Source: Oscillospiraceae bacterium (GTDB taxonomy: Bacteria > Bacillota > Clostridia > Oscillospirales > UBA929). Taken from it: 41,682 nt of DNA. This document shows positions 1 through 8,015 of the stretch, piece by piece. The position numbers and the translations under genes are program-made. The notes beneath the pieces were generated by a model. It ran no database searches. It had not been told where the DNA came from and saw nothing but the letters and a program-made list of their open reading frames with translations. The stretch covers positions 1-41,682 of the forward strand of contig WRIZ01000022.1 in NCBI GenBank assembly GCA_009782475.1, read 5' to 3'. The first letter of the stretch is position 1; each line of letters opens with the position of its first letter.

Positions 1-395
<395 letters not shown>

Positions 396-631
396 ATTTT
401 TAGAAGCGCCGAGTACCCGAGCAGGGAGACTAAGTCTCGGAGCCCAGCATAGCTGGGCGCAGCGTGAGCCAAACCAAGAGAGCCGCACAGCGGCGAACTG
501 TTTGGCGGAAGCGTGAGTGACTTAGACGACCGCCCGCGAGGGTAACGAGGCGTGTGAGCAACGAATTCTTGCACTGTTCGCTTTCCGTCTGAAGTCTTTA
601 TTCGGTTTTTAAGTTGCGTTGAGCAACTATA
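396..631 (+). other. 23S-5S internal transcribed spacer, unusually long and structured
   Basis: About 235 nt separate 23S from 5S. No tRNA is visible: I see no T-loop GGTTCGAATCC-like motif and no cloverleaf. The spacer holds nested complementary arms: CTAAGTC at 430-436 with GACTTAG at 519-525, GCCAAAC at 468-474 with GTTTGGC at 499-505, GCCGC at 483-487 with GCGGC at 491-495, GCCCAGC at 442-448 with GCTGGGC at 452-458, and GTTGC at 613-617 with GCAAC at 623-627. Together they could form a branched RNA domain used in rRNA processing. That function is inferred. Confidence 0.75.
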
Positions 632-747
632 GTTGGTACCGATGGCAGCGAGGGTACACCCGTTCCCATTCCGAACACGGCAGTTAAGCTCGCTCACGCC
701 GAAAATACTTGGCTGGTGACGGCCCGGGAAGATAGGTAGGCGCCAAC
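632..747 (+). rRNA. 5S ribosomal RNA
   Basis: This is a complete 5S rRNA of about 116 nt. The conserved core CCCGTTCCCATTCCGAACAC is at 658-677, followed by the usual GTTAAGC box. Helix I is closed by GTTGG at 632-636 pairing with CCAAC at 743-747, which I used to set the ends. It lies downstream of 23S in the normal order. No tRNA follows it in the window. Confidence 0.95.
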
Positions 748-780
748 ACAACGGACAAGCCTTTGCGCTTATCCGAACGC

Positions 781-808
781 TAACGGCTCCCCAACAGGGG
801 AGCCGTTA
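781..808 (+). terminator. Perfect 12-bp hairpin after the rRNA operon
   Basis: TAACGGCTCCCC (781-792) pairs perfectly with GGGGAGCCGTTA (797-808) around an AACA loop. It sits 33 nt after 5S, where an rRNA operon terminator is expected, and also beyond the 3' end of the minus-strand gene at 844. No U-tract follows on either strand, so it may stop polymerase poorly by itself or act as an RNA end stabiliser. The GGCTCCCC/GGGGAGCC core recurs in two other terminators of the window. Confidence 0.7.
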
Positions 809-843
809 GGCTGTGAAGCCGGTTGCCGCCAACCTAGTGGCGT

Positions 844-1650
844 TTATCTAGTAAAAATATGATGAGGATAAGAGGTTTCATTATCTTCCCAAATAAAGTC
901 CTTGTTTGGAGTAAACCATTCCTCATAGGGAATCCATTCAAATCGAAATGACAGTTTCTCTTCACCATTGTCATTGAATTCCGGTATAAACCCGAAACTG
1001 AAATTCTCCGTGCCTTCCGGGAGTTCGTAATGGGTGGAGCCGTCTTCATATCTAACGGGAAAGTAGAGTTTAGATAATTCTGCATTCGCGTCTTCCCATT
1101 GCTTAACATACAACCCGGCGTTTTCGGGATCGACTAGAAATTCCGCCAGCAGTTTCGCGTTGCCGCTCTGTATCGCTATATATGCGTAATCCCACGGAGC
1201 GGGGTACATCACATCAAAAACTTGCCGGGCAACGTCGTATAAGTTGTCTCCCTGTGGGTTTACCTCCTCTATGGTGTGAAAAAGCCATTTGCCGCCGGCC
1301 TTGTATCTGCTGCCGAATCTGTCTTTGATCTGCCGGACGACCTCGTCCGCGATCTGATTGTCTGTGAAAACGGGCTGCAAATCAGCCGGGGGTTCCGTTT
1401 CTTCCATGCCCGGCATGAGTACGGAGTCCTCCGGCTCGACGCCGATGAAGCCGTTCATATACAGCAGCGGCACGCCGACGATGGCCAAAAGCATACAGGC
1501 CGCGAAGGCGATCCCGGCGGCGCGAGGCCATGCCCGGCGCGGGGAAACGCTTCCTTTTTCGCGCGCTTTTGCCAATGCGTGCCCGAAATTCTCGCAAAAC
1601 CCCTCGTCGGCACTGCCGAACGCGTTGGTTAAGTCCCTTTTATCAAACAC
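844..1650 (-). CDS. Membrane-anchored anti-sigma-like protein
   Basis: This is a 268-residue bitopic membrane protein. Residues 1-43 are cytoplasmic and begin with a short charged segment, a membrane helix runs over about 45-65, and the rest is an extracytoplasmic domain without a recognised family. The layout matches anti-sigma partners encoded directly after ECF sigma genes, and the gene follows an ECF sigma remnant. The helix (GIAFAACMLLAIVGVP) is clearly related to that of the protein at 6873-8015 (GIAVAACMLIALIAVP), so the two are paralogues. The start is GTG with a weak ribosome binding site. Because the partner sigma is broken, this protein may now bind another sigma or be drifting. 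The specific function is inferred from context. Confidence 0.65.
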   Translation of the reverse strand: MFDKRDLTNAFGSADEGFCENFGHALAKAREKGSVSPRRAWPRAAGIAFAACMLLAIVGVPLLYMNGFIGVEPEDSVLMPGMEETEPPADLQPVFTDNQIADEVVRQIKDRFGSRYKAGGKWLFHTIEEVNPQGDNLYDVARQVFDVMYPAPWDYAYIAIQSGNAKLLAEFLVDPENAGLYVKQWEDANAELSKLYFPVRYEDGSTHYELPEGTENFSFGFIPEFNDNGEEKLSFRFEWIPYEEWFTPNKDFIWEDNETSYPHHIFTR

Positions 1651-1874
1651 TCATACTCGCCTGTTGAAAACCCTTCGATATAATGCAAAATGATGGGCAG
1701 GCGCAGTTTTTCATCCAGCCGGAAGAGCGCGTCGTGCAGTTCGGCGTCGGGCGGGGCGGCGCGCTGCGGCATCGTCTCGGTCGGGATCTCCCGCTTGCGC
1801 TTCCGTTGGATGTTGCGGCATTCATTGAGCAGGATGCGGACGACCCAAGTCTGCATATACCGTTCATCTTGGAG
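1629..1874 (-). pseudogene. ECF sigma factor remnant lacking both ends
   Basis: In the minus frame from about 1874 the translation reads DERYMQTWVVRILLNECRN, which matches the end of sigma region 2 (2.4) of ECF factors, and later RLPIILHYIEGFS, which matches the start of region 4. Regions 2.1-2.3 (about 60 residues) are missing: the coding sequence begins immediately after the ABC permease stop, with no start codon in the right place. The region 4.2 helix-turn-helix is also missing: after EGFS the frame runs 11 residues into the next gene and stops. Two deletions of an ordinary sigma gene explain this. A complete, related sigma gene is at 8016-8501. It cannot encode a working sigma factor. 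Confidence 0.75.
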
Positions 1875-1891
1875 GGTGTTTGATTGGCGGT

Positions 1892-2584
1892 TTATGAAAG
1901 TTTGATCCCTTTCTTTTTATAGGCTGCTACGAATATGACGATGAAAACCGCGATGTTGCAAGCAATCACCAACAAAGGCTTCCAAAGACCCGCCGAAAAA
2001 TCGTTGACGATCACGTTGATTTGTTGTGTGTATAAAACGCCCGCGGCTTTCTCTACCGTTTCGTTAAACGTAGCGATCATCGGGGTAAAGCCAACAATCA
2101 TGGCGACGGGCATACTGAGTGACGTTGCCGTTTTTTGATTCTTCGACAGCAGCCCGATGGCCGCGCCGAGCAGGATGGACGCCGCTGTGCCGGAAATCAT
2201 AACGGCCAGGAATTTCAAGGTTTCCGTTCCGGTGAAATCGCCGATCAGGGCAAACAGCACAGAGGCAACCGCGCCCGCCAGTAAATAAAAACCGATCGTG
2301 CCGAACAGGTATTGATACGGCTTAACGCCCGCGATCATCAGGAAACGCAAACTTTTCTGCTCAATGTCTTCCGCGATGACCCCTGTGGCGGAGGAGATCA
2401 GCCCCATACCGGCAAAGATGGCCGCCATCATGGTGACGAACATATTGGGCGGCAGGTCTTCCACCGTCACCAGCTTCGTCATCATCAAGGCCACCACCGG
2501 AAAAATGATGAACATGACCAGCACCATCGGGTTTTTGAACATATCCTTGGCCTGTTTGATAAAAATCGCTTTGATAATCCTCAT
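1892..2584 (-). CDS. ABC-2 type transporter permease
   Basis: This 230-residue integral membrane protein has about six hydrophobic segments and is the membrane half of an ABC-2 family exporter. The start at 2584 is an ATG overlapping the ATPase stop (ATGA), the usual sign of translational coupling; a longer reading frame upstream is only the shadow of the ATPase gene. It should pair with the ATPase at 2581-3279. Exporters of this type beside LytTR and DUF3021 genes often handle peptides, antibiotics or lipids, but the substrate cannot be read from the sequence. Directly after its stop codon lies the truncated sigma remnant, which suggests that a deletion joined two formerly separate units. 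Confidence 0.88.
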   Translation of the reverse strand: MRIIKAIFIKQAKDMFKNPMVLVMFIIFPVVALMMTKLVTVEDLPPNMFVTMMAAIFAGMGLISSATGVIAEDIEQKSLRFLMIAGVKPYQYLFGTIGFYLLAGAVASVLFALIGDFTGTETLKFLAVMISGTAASILLGAAIGLLSKNQKTATSLSMPVAMIVGFTPMIATFNETVEKAAGVLYTQQINVIVNDFSAGLWKPLLVIACNIAVFIVIFVAAYKKKGIKLS

Positions 2585-3279
2585 TCCAGTTCCACCCCCG
2601 TAAGATTGATAAAGACGGCTTCCAAATCCGGCACGGTTTTGAACGAATTGTGCCGTTCGCATATATCGGCGGGGACGCCCTCTTCGATGATCTTTCCTTT
2701 GTGCAGAAGGCCGATATGATCGCACAGCTTAATCGCTTCGTCCATGTTGTGCGTTGTTAAAAAGACCGTCGCGCCGTTATCGCGCAATCCTAGAATCAGC
2801 GTGTGTATCCCCTTCGCCGTAGCGGGGTCAAGCCCGCTTGTCGGCTCGTCGAGGAAGAGCACCTTCGGCTCATGCAAAATCGCCCTTGCCAGCGACAACC
2901 GCTGCCGCATACCGTTGGAAAGCTCGTTAACGGCTTTTTTCGCGGCGTCGGTAAGGCCGACGTTTTTCAACGCTTCAAGGGATTTTGACCGGGGTATCCC
3001 GTAAACATCGGCGAACAGGTTCAAGTTGTCCAAACAGTTCAATCGGCCGTATAACCCGTCCGCGTCGAGCATCAGGCCTGTCTCCAGCATGTCCGCCCCT
3101 GTGCCGTGGCTGCCGCCGTCGGCATTCAGCTGCTTTGTGAGAATGTTGATGATGGTTGTTTTCCCCGCGCCGGACGGGCCGAGCAGCCCGAAAATCTCCC
3201 GCTCTTTCACCTCGAATGTCACGCCGGATAAAACGGTCTGCTCCCCAAACCGCTTAACAATCCCGTTCATGTGAATCAT
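2581..3279 (-). CDS. ABC transporter ATP-binding protein
   Basis: This 232-residue ATPase subunit of an ABC-2 exporter carries Walker A GPSGAGKTT near residue 34, the signature LSNGMRQRLSLARAI, Walker B VLFLDEPTSGLD and the switch histidine in LTTHNMDEA. An AAAGGAG ribosome binding site lies 8 nt before the ATG, inside the end of the DUF3021 gene (26-bp overlap). It hydrolyses ATP at the inner face of the membrane to drive the permease at 1892-2584. The short Walker A to signature distance and the overall size fit the CcmA-like ATPases of two-gene export systems. Expression should follow the LytTR promoter upstream. Confidence 0.95.
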   Translation of the reverse strand: MIHMNGIVKRFGEQTVLSGVTFEVKEREIFGLLGPSGAGKTTIINILTKQLNADGGSHGTGADMLETGLMLDADGLYGRLNCLDNLNLFADVYGIPRSKSLEALKNVGLTDAAKKAVNELSNGMRQRLSLARAILHEPKVLFLDEPTSGLDPATAKGIHTLILGLRDNGATVFLTTHNMDEAIKLCDHIGLLHKGKIIEEGVPADICERHNSFKTVPDLEAVFINLTGVELE

Positions 3280-3766
3280 TGTGTTCTCTCCTTTCTCTGC
3301 TTTGCCGCGCTTTGTAATCCGATAGCTGTTTGCCGTATTTTTTGTCCTCCAGCTTGGTTTTAAGAATCATGAAGAGGATCCCGCCCGTCATAGAGACGCC
3401 GAAGGAAATCAGAAAGCTGATCCAAGCTAGCCCGTTTCCGGTCGGGAACCATTGAAATATCAAGGAAAAAGCGACCGTAATGATAAACGTGATCCCGCCG
3501 ATCATCGTATACCGCCACAACAGCATCAAGCGTTTGCTCACGAAGAAAAAAACACCGTTCACGCCGGTCACGGTCAGAGAAAAGAGGAAGATTTGCCCAA
3601 TCGACGCATAGGCCAGCCCATCGCTCCCCAGCCGCATAAATCCTCCCGTCTCCCGGGCAGAATCGCCCACAGCCCATCCGACGGCGGATACCATCATAAT
3701 ACAAACGGCAAAATTGACCATTGTCTGGGCAGCAAACTTGATTAGCGCAGAATTACTCCTGTCCAT
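3254..3766 (-). CDS. DUF3021 family membrane protein
   Basis: This 170-residue protein has four predicted membrane segments and a charged C-terminal tail rich in Lys, Arg and Glu. It matches the DUF3021 pattern of four-helix proteins encoded directly beside LytTR regulators in Firmicutes. It starts in the TAATG junction with the LytTR stop codon, so the two genes are translationally coupled. In such pairs the membrane protein is thought to sense or restrain the regulator, but no biochemical role is visible here. Its position between the regulator and the exporter supports a self-contained sensing and export operon. Confidence 0.85.
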   Translation of the reverse strand: MDRSNSALIKFAAQTMVNFAVCIMMVSAVGWAVGDSARETGGFMRLGSDGLAYASIGQIFLFSLTVTGVNGVFFFVSKRLMLLWRYTMIGGITFIITVAFSLIFQWFPTGNGLAWISFLISFGVSMTGGILFMILKTKLEDKKYGKQLSDYKARQSRERREHNDSHERDC

Positions 3767-4212
3767 TATTCGTCCCTCCCGCTCAGTTTATCCTTGACAT
3801 AGGAAGCGTATTGCCTTGAAACAATCAGTTTTTCGTCATTGTCCATACGGAGGATGAGCCTGCCGTCTATATCCGACCGGAGCGATTTGATCTTGTTGAA
3901 ATTGATGATGCTGGATTTACCGGCCCGGAAAAAGTCGATGGAAGAGAGCCGTTCTTCCAGCTCGTAGAGCCGCAGGGAGCTTTCATATACGTCCGTCTCC
4001 GTGTACAGGAATGTCTTTTTATCGGCGGTGTCGATATAGAGAACTTGCGCGGCGTCGAGGATATATGTCTGATTGTTTTTCTGTCCGGTCAGCTTCAAAT
4101 CCAACGCCCTGAGCGACGCGATCATCTTTTCCAGCTCGCCGCTCATTGCGTCGCAGCTGACGGTGATCTCCGTCTCTTTGAACCGCCCGTCTATATTGAT
4201 GTTGATTTTCAA
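3766..4212 (-). CDS. LytTR family DNA-binding regulator
   Basis: This is a 148-residue regulator. The C-terminal half is a LytTR DNA-binding domain: the run FFRAGKSSIINFNKI is the typical core, followed by LIVSRQYASYVKDKL. There is no receiver domain, so this is the short LytTR type that works with a DUF3021 partner rather than with a kinase. I chose the TTG start at 4212, behind an AGGGGGG ribosome binding site, because upstream codons in the frame read through the promoter. A TTGAAA-17-TATAAT promoter lies at 4244-4272. LytTR proteins usually bind direct repeats near their own promoter, so autoregulation is likely but not shown. Confidence 0.88.
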   Translation of the reverse strand: MKININIDGRFKETEITVSCDAMSGELEKMIASLRALDLKLTGQKNNQTYILDAAQVLYIDTADKKTFLYTETDVYESSLRLYELEERLSSIDFFRAGKSSIINFNKIKSLRSDIDGRLILRMDNDEKLIVSRQYASYVKDKLSGRDE

Positions 4213-4243
4213 ACGGCAATCCCCCCTTTGAAGCACTATCCGT

Positions 4244-4272
4244 ATTATAAAAGGAGCGGGGTGGGGTTTCAA
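4244..4272 (-). promoter_or_regulatory. Sigma-A type promoter of the LytTR operon
   Basis: On the minus strand TTGAAA (4272-4267) and TATAAT (4249-4244) are separated by exactly 17 bp, followed by the leader and the TTG start of the LytTR gene at 4212. It is the only clear promoter upstream of the operon that runs to 1892 or further. Confidence 0.75.
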
Positions 4273-4466
4273 GCGGTTTTTCCCAAGATGCCGGAAAACG
4301 CGCCTGACTTTCGGATTTTGCGGTGCGCGCAACCATCCCCTTGACGCAATGGAATTGACCAATCGGCCTATACCTTTTATTTTTTCTTCCCTTTGCGCGC
4401 TCAATATGATAAAATAAATAATCTGCGGGGGAAACCCCGTGAGAAAATTTAGGAGGAAAAACAGAG

Positions 4467-5333
4467 ATGAAAAAACTGCTTGCACTCGCGCTTGCCTTAG
4501 TCCTTGCTTTCACACTGGCTGCCTGTAAAAGCGCCGATCCCAGCGACAGCGCGGATCCCAACGGCGAAGCCAACCCCGGCGCCAACGCGACCCCCAGCAC
4601 CGACGCAGCCCCGGACGGGGATTTCGCCTACATACAAGGGAAAGGGAAAATCATCGTCGGCTACACCGTTTACGCGCCGATGAACTACACCGATGACGAC
4701 GGCAATTTCACCGGGTTTGACACCGAGCTGACCAACATCGTCTGCGAAAAGCTGGGGCTGACGCCCGATTTCGTTGTCATCAACTGGACAACCAAAGAAA
4801 TCGAACTGGCGGCCAAAACCATTGACGTGGTTTGGAACGGCCTGACCATCACCGAATCGCGCAAACAGGAGATGGAGATCACCAAACCCTACCTCAGGAA
4901 CGCTCAGGTCGTCGTGATGAAAACCGGCGCCGACTACAGCGGCACGGCGTCGCTGATCGGCAAAACGGTCGTGGCCGAGATCGGTTCGGCCGGGGAACTG
5001 CAGCTCATCGGCGACGATGAAAACGAGCCCGAGGCAAACCTCGCGCAATCGAATTATGTCGGCATGGAACTGCAAACCGCTTGCTTAATGGAAGTGGCCG
5101 CCGGAACAGCCGCCGCCGCCGTCCTCGACCTCACGCTGGCTCGCGCCATGATCGGCGAAGGAACGGATTACGCCAACCTTGAGATCGTGGACGAGATGGC
5201 CGAAGAGTTCTACGGCATCGCCTTCCGCAAGGGCTCTGACCTATGCGAAATGGTCAACAAACTCCTTGACGAACTGCTTGCCGACGGCACACTGACCGCG
5301 CTGGCCGAGAAGTATCAGCTCGTTTTGGCGTAA
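4467..5333 (+). CDS. Amino acid ABC transporter substrate-binding lipoprotein
   Basis: This 288-residue extracellular solute-binding protein belongs to family 3 (polar amino acids). It begins with a lipoprotein signal peptide whose lipobox LAAC puts the lipidated cysteine at residue 20. A Ser/Pro/Asp-rich linker follows to about residue 52. The binding domain starts at KIIVGYTVYAPMNYTDDDGN and includes GFDTEL, typical of the family. An AGGAGG ribosome binding site precedes the ATG. A small GAAA-capped hairpin (CGGGG/CCCCG, 4426-4439) sits in the leader. The gene is first in an operon with the permease at 5358 and the ATPase at 6032. The exact amino acid cannot be predicted. Confidence 0.94.
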   Translation: MKKLLALALALVLAFTLAACKSADPSDSADPNGEANPGANATPSTDAAPDGDFAYIQGKGKIIVGYTVYAPMNYTDDDGNFTGFDTELTNIVCEKLGLTPDFVVINWTTKEIELAAKTIDVVWNGLTITESRKQEMEITKPYLRNAQVVVMKTGADYSGTASLIGKTVVAEIGSAGELQLIGDDENEPEANLAQSNYVGMELQTACLMEVAAGTAAAAVLDLTLARAMIGEGTDYANLEIVDEMAEEFYGIAFRKGSDLCEMVNKLLDELLADGTLTALAEKYQLVLA

Positions 5334-5357
5334 GAACGATACGAGGGGAGGGTTGGT

Positions 5358-6020
5358 ATGGACGCATCGGTCATCTATAAGAGCCTGGCGGAGACCTTTT
5401 GGATCAACTGCCGCCTCTTTTTGCTGACCCTCCTCTTTGCCCTGCCGCTGGGGCTGCTCATCTCGTTCGGCTCGATGAGCCGGATCAAGCCGGTTGCGTG
5501 GTTTACCAAAACCGTTGTTTGGATCATTCGCGGAACCCCTTTGATGCTCCAAATCATCATCATATTCTACGGCCCTACCCTGCTGGGCTTGTTTGAGTCC
5601 AGCCCGTGGGCTTTTGACGACGGGCGGTTTTATGCCGCCACTTTGGCGTTTATCATCAATTATGCCTGCTATTTCTCGGAAATCTTTCGCGGCGGCATCC
5701 AAGGCGTCCCGGCCGGGCAAACCGAAGCCGGGCAGGTGCTCGGCATGACCAAAAGCCAAATTTTCTTCAAGGTCACCCTATTGCAAGTGACCAAACGCAT
5801 CCTGCCGCCGATGGGCAATGAGATCATCACCCTGATCAAAGACACATCCCTCGCCCGGGTCATTGCCAACAAGGAAATCATCATGATGGCGCAGGAATAC
5901 GCGCCCAAAGGCTTGATTTGGCCGCTCTTTTCCACCGGGCTGTTCTTCCTGGCGTTTGTGGGAATCCTCACGGTATTGTTCATGTGGCTGGAGAAGAAGA
6001 TGAATTATTTCAGGGTATAG
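5358..6020 (+). CDS. Amino acid ABC transporter permease (HisM family)
   Basis: This 220-residue permease has about five membrane segments. The conserved EAA loop that docks the ATPase reads GIQGVPAGQTEAGQVLGM, with the typical EIFRGG just before it. It starts at an ATG behind a GGGGAGGG ribosome binding site, 24 nt after the binding-protein gene. In this family the permease forms a homodimer or a heterodimer; only one permease gene is present, so a homodimer is likely. It moves amino acids across the inner membrane using the ATPase encoded next. Confidence 0.94.
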   Translation: MDASVIYKSLAETFWINCRLFLLTLLFALPLGLLISFGSMSRIKPVAWFTKTVVWIIRGTPLMLQIIIIFYGPTLLGLFESSPWAFDDGRFYAATLAFIINYACYFSEIFRGGIQGVPAGQTEAGQVLGMTKSQIFFKVTLLQVTKRILPPMGNEIITLIKDTSLARVIANKEIIMMAQEYAPKGLIWPLFSTGLFFLAFVGILTVLFMWLEKKMNYFRV

Positions 6021-6031
6021 GTGGTGAAGGG

Positions 6032-6802
6032 TTGATTTTAGAAGCGGAGAAGATACGTAAACATTTCGGGCATCATGAAGTGCTGCACGACGTCAGCTTT
6101 TCGCTGGAGAAAGGTCATGCCCTTGCCGTCATCGGCTCCTCCGGTTCCGGCAAAACAACGCTGCTGCGCTGCCTGAACTTTTTAGAGCGGCCGGACGGCG
6201 GCGTCATACGCGTCAATGGGGAAATCCTTTTCAACGCGGCCGACCCCGCCACCCGGCGCGAGAAGACCATCCGTGAAAAACGGCTGCACTTCGGGCTTGT
6301 TTTTCAGTCGTTCAACCTCTTTCCGCAGTATACCGCGCTGCGGAATATCACCCTGCCTGTGGAACTGCACGCAAAAAATCGGAAAGACAGCCGGATCGAC
6401 AAGAAAACGATCATCCAGCAGGGGATGGAACTGCTTGACCAAATGGGGCTTTCGGGCAAAGCCGAGCTATACCCGCATCAGCTTTCGGGCGGGCAGCAGC
6501 AGCGCGTCGCCATCGCGCGCGCCCTTGCCTTGCAGCCCGACATCCTCTGCTTCGACGAGCCGACGTCGGCTCTCGACCCCGAGCTGACCGGGGAGGTTCT
6601 CCGCGTCATCCGGGGGCTGGCCGAGAAGAACACCACCATGCTGATCGTCACCCATGAGATGGCGTTTGCCCGGGACGTGGCCGACCAAGTCATCTTCCTC
6701 GACGGCGGCTATGTCGTAGAGAGAGGCAGCGCGGAAGATGTTATCAACAACCCGAAAGAAGAACGCACCAAGCAGTTCTTGGCGCGTTTTTCGCAGGAGT
6801 GA
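6032..6802 (+). CDS. Amino acid ABC transporter ATP-binding protein (GlnQ/ArtP type)
   Basis: This 256-residue ATPase carries Walker A GSSGSGKTT, the Q-loop VFQSFNLFP, signature LSGGQQQRVAIARAL, Walker B ILCFDEPTSALDPE and switch VTHEM, all characteristic of polar amino acid importers. The start is TTG at 6032, chosen because an AGGTGG site (overlapping the permease stop) lies 7 nt upstream and the protein then begins LILEAEKIRKHFG, as in relatives; earlier in-frame codons overlap the permease gene. It is the last gene of the operon and is followed by a strong terminator at 6834-6863. Confidence 0.94.
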   Translation: MILEAEKIRKHFGHHEVLHDVSFSLEKGHALAVIGSSGSGKTTLLRCLNFLERPDGGVIRVNGEILFNAADPATRREKTIREKRLHFGLVFQSFNLFPQYTALRNITLPVELHAKNRKDSRIDKKTIIQQGMELLDQMGLSGKAELYPHQLSGGQQQRVAIARALALQPDILCFDEPTSALDPELTGEVLRVIRGLAEKNTTMLIVTHEMAFARDVADQVIFLDGGYVVERGSAEDVINNPKEERTKQFLARFSQE

Positions 6803-6833
6803 GATTATAATACAATGTCAAGCGCGACGCTCA

Positions 6834-6863
6834 AAAAGGCTCCCCGGGTATAGGGAGCCTTTT
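6834..6863. terminator. Bidirectional Rho-independent terminator
   Basis: AAAAGGCTCCC (6834-6844) pairs with GGGAGCCTTTT (6853-6863), giving an A-tract/U-tract on both strands. It ends the plus-strand amino acid importer operon and, on the other strand, the convergent sigma/anti-sigma operon whose last gene stops at 6873. Confidence 0.9.
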
Positions 6864-6872
6864 GTGAATCCG

Positions 6873-8015
6873 TCAGGGGAGAATCTCTTCTGTGACCTCG
6901 AACGATGCGCCGCGGTATTTGCCTGTGATGGTATATTGCCCCGGTTTATCGAGTATAGAGCTAAACTCGATAGCAAAACCTGTTCTGTCGCTGTAACGAT
7001 AACGGGTAACAAGGGATAAAAGAGGAACGGTAATTTCTATCCCGTCTAGATAAACGCGCAGGTCGGTAATGTCGGTTATAGATAAGGTGTCGTGGATGCC
7101 ATTGAAGTATAATGAAAAACTTGATATTTCCCGCAACCCGCCGCCATCGCGCCCCATACCCCCGCAACCCGCGCCTTGAAGATCCGAGGGGTCGGCAGGA
7201 TTATTACCCAATGCTTCTTCTACAACCGTATTAGAGTTGTCGGAAAATAACGGTATGCCTTTGTATTTCCCGGTTAGCCAGTATTCACCCGGCGTTGTAT
7301 TGGGGCTGTTGAATGAAAAATAAAAGTCGGTTACTTCCCAGCCCCAAATCCAAGTATCATTTGGGCTATACCAAACTGTTTGATTGAATACGCCGCTGTA
7401 GGAAAGCCCGTTTGCAACCGGAACGCCGTCGCGTGTCAGAACAATGTCGGTCAAATCATTGATGTCGATCGTGTTGGCGTGACCATGTACCCGGATAATA
7501 AAGCTGGGAATGTCGATTAGCCTGCCGGAATTAAAATTAAGATCAAAATATCCGTAGTAGAAATCACCCGATCCTTTTGCCACATCCGGCGGCAAGTCCT
7601 CCACAGGTTCGTTCGGGCTGGGCGACGGCGTATCGGGCATATCCGGTGCGTCCGGGGAGGGTGACGGAATGTAATCTTCCAATGGGCTAGGCAGCTCAAG
7701 ACAAATATCGTCTGAGGGAAGCGGCGGGACGGAAAACGCAGGAACAATGCCGCCTTGTTCGTCCTCGCCCTGATCGTTGCCGCCACCCCCGACCATCCAA
7801 GCGGATTGGCCGTCGCCGCTATTCCCGCTCATCACCCACATCGGCACGGCGATCAGCGCGATCAGCATACAGGCCGCGACGGCGATGCCTGTCCAGCGTT
7901 TCCATTCAAAGGGTGCGCGCTCTTTGGCGGCAAGTTTAGCTTTCAAGCGGTCTTTCAACTGCTCGTCGGGCTCCGGAGAGCCGAGGGCGCGCTGTAGTTC
8001 GCTCTTTTTCATCAT
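6873..8015 (-). CDS. Anti-sigma-like membrane protein with two repeated extracytoplasmic domains
   Basis: This 380-residue bitopic protein has a charged cytoplasmic segment (1-40) that would hold the sigma factor, a membrane helix at about 43-62, and a Gly/Pro/Ser/Asp-rich linker with PSPSP runs. Two related beta-rich units follow, at about 155-275 and 295-380. Both contain an IxDITDLxxxxDG-like stretch (IDINDLTDIVLTRDG, then LSITDITDLRVYLDG) and a GxYxxTGKYxG stretch (GEYWLTGKYKG, then GQYTITGKYRG), so the unit was duplicated. It directly follows the ECF sigma gene with no gap. By analogy with other pairs, the outer domains sense something at the cell surface and release the sigma factor. 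The membrane helix is paralogous to that of 844-1650. Confidence 0.75.
   Translation of the reverse strand: MMKKSELQRALGSPEPDEQLKDRLKAKLAAKERAPFEWKRWTGIAVAACMLIALIAVPMWVMSGNSGDGQSAWMVGGGGNDQGEDEQGGIVPAFSVPPLPSDDICLELPSPLEDYIPSPSPDAPDMPDTPSPSPNEPVEDLPPDVAKGSGDFYYGYFDLNFNSGRLIDIPSFIIRVHGHANTIDINDLTDIVLTRDGVPVANGLSYSGVFNQTVWYSPNDTWIWGWEVTDFYFSFNSPNTTPGEYWLTGKYKGIPLFSDNSNTVVEEALGNNPADPSDLQGAGCGGMGRDGGGLREISSFSLYFNGIHDTLSITDITDLRVYLDGIEITVPLLSLVTRYRYSDRTGFAIEFSSILDKPGQYTITGKYRGASFEVTEEILP

Noticed and set aside
4421-4466. Leader hairpin before the amino acid importer as a possible riboswitch
   Set aside because: A single 5-bp GAAA-capped stem with no aptamer-like conserved core or alternative pairing.
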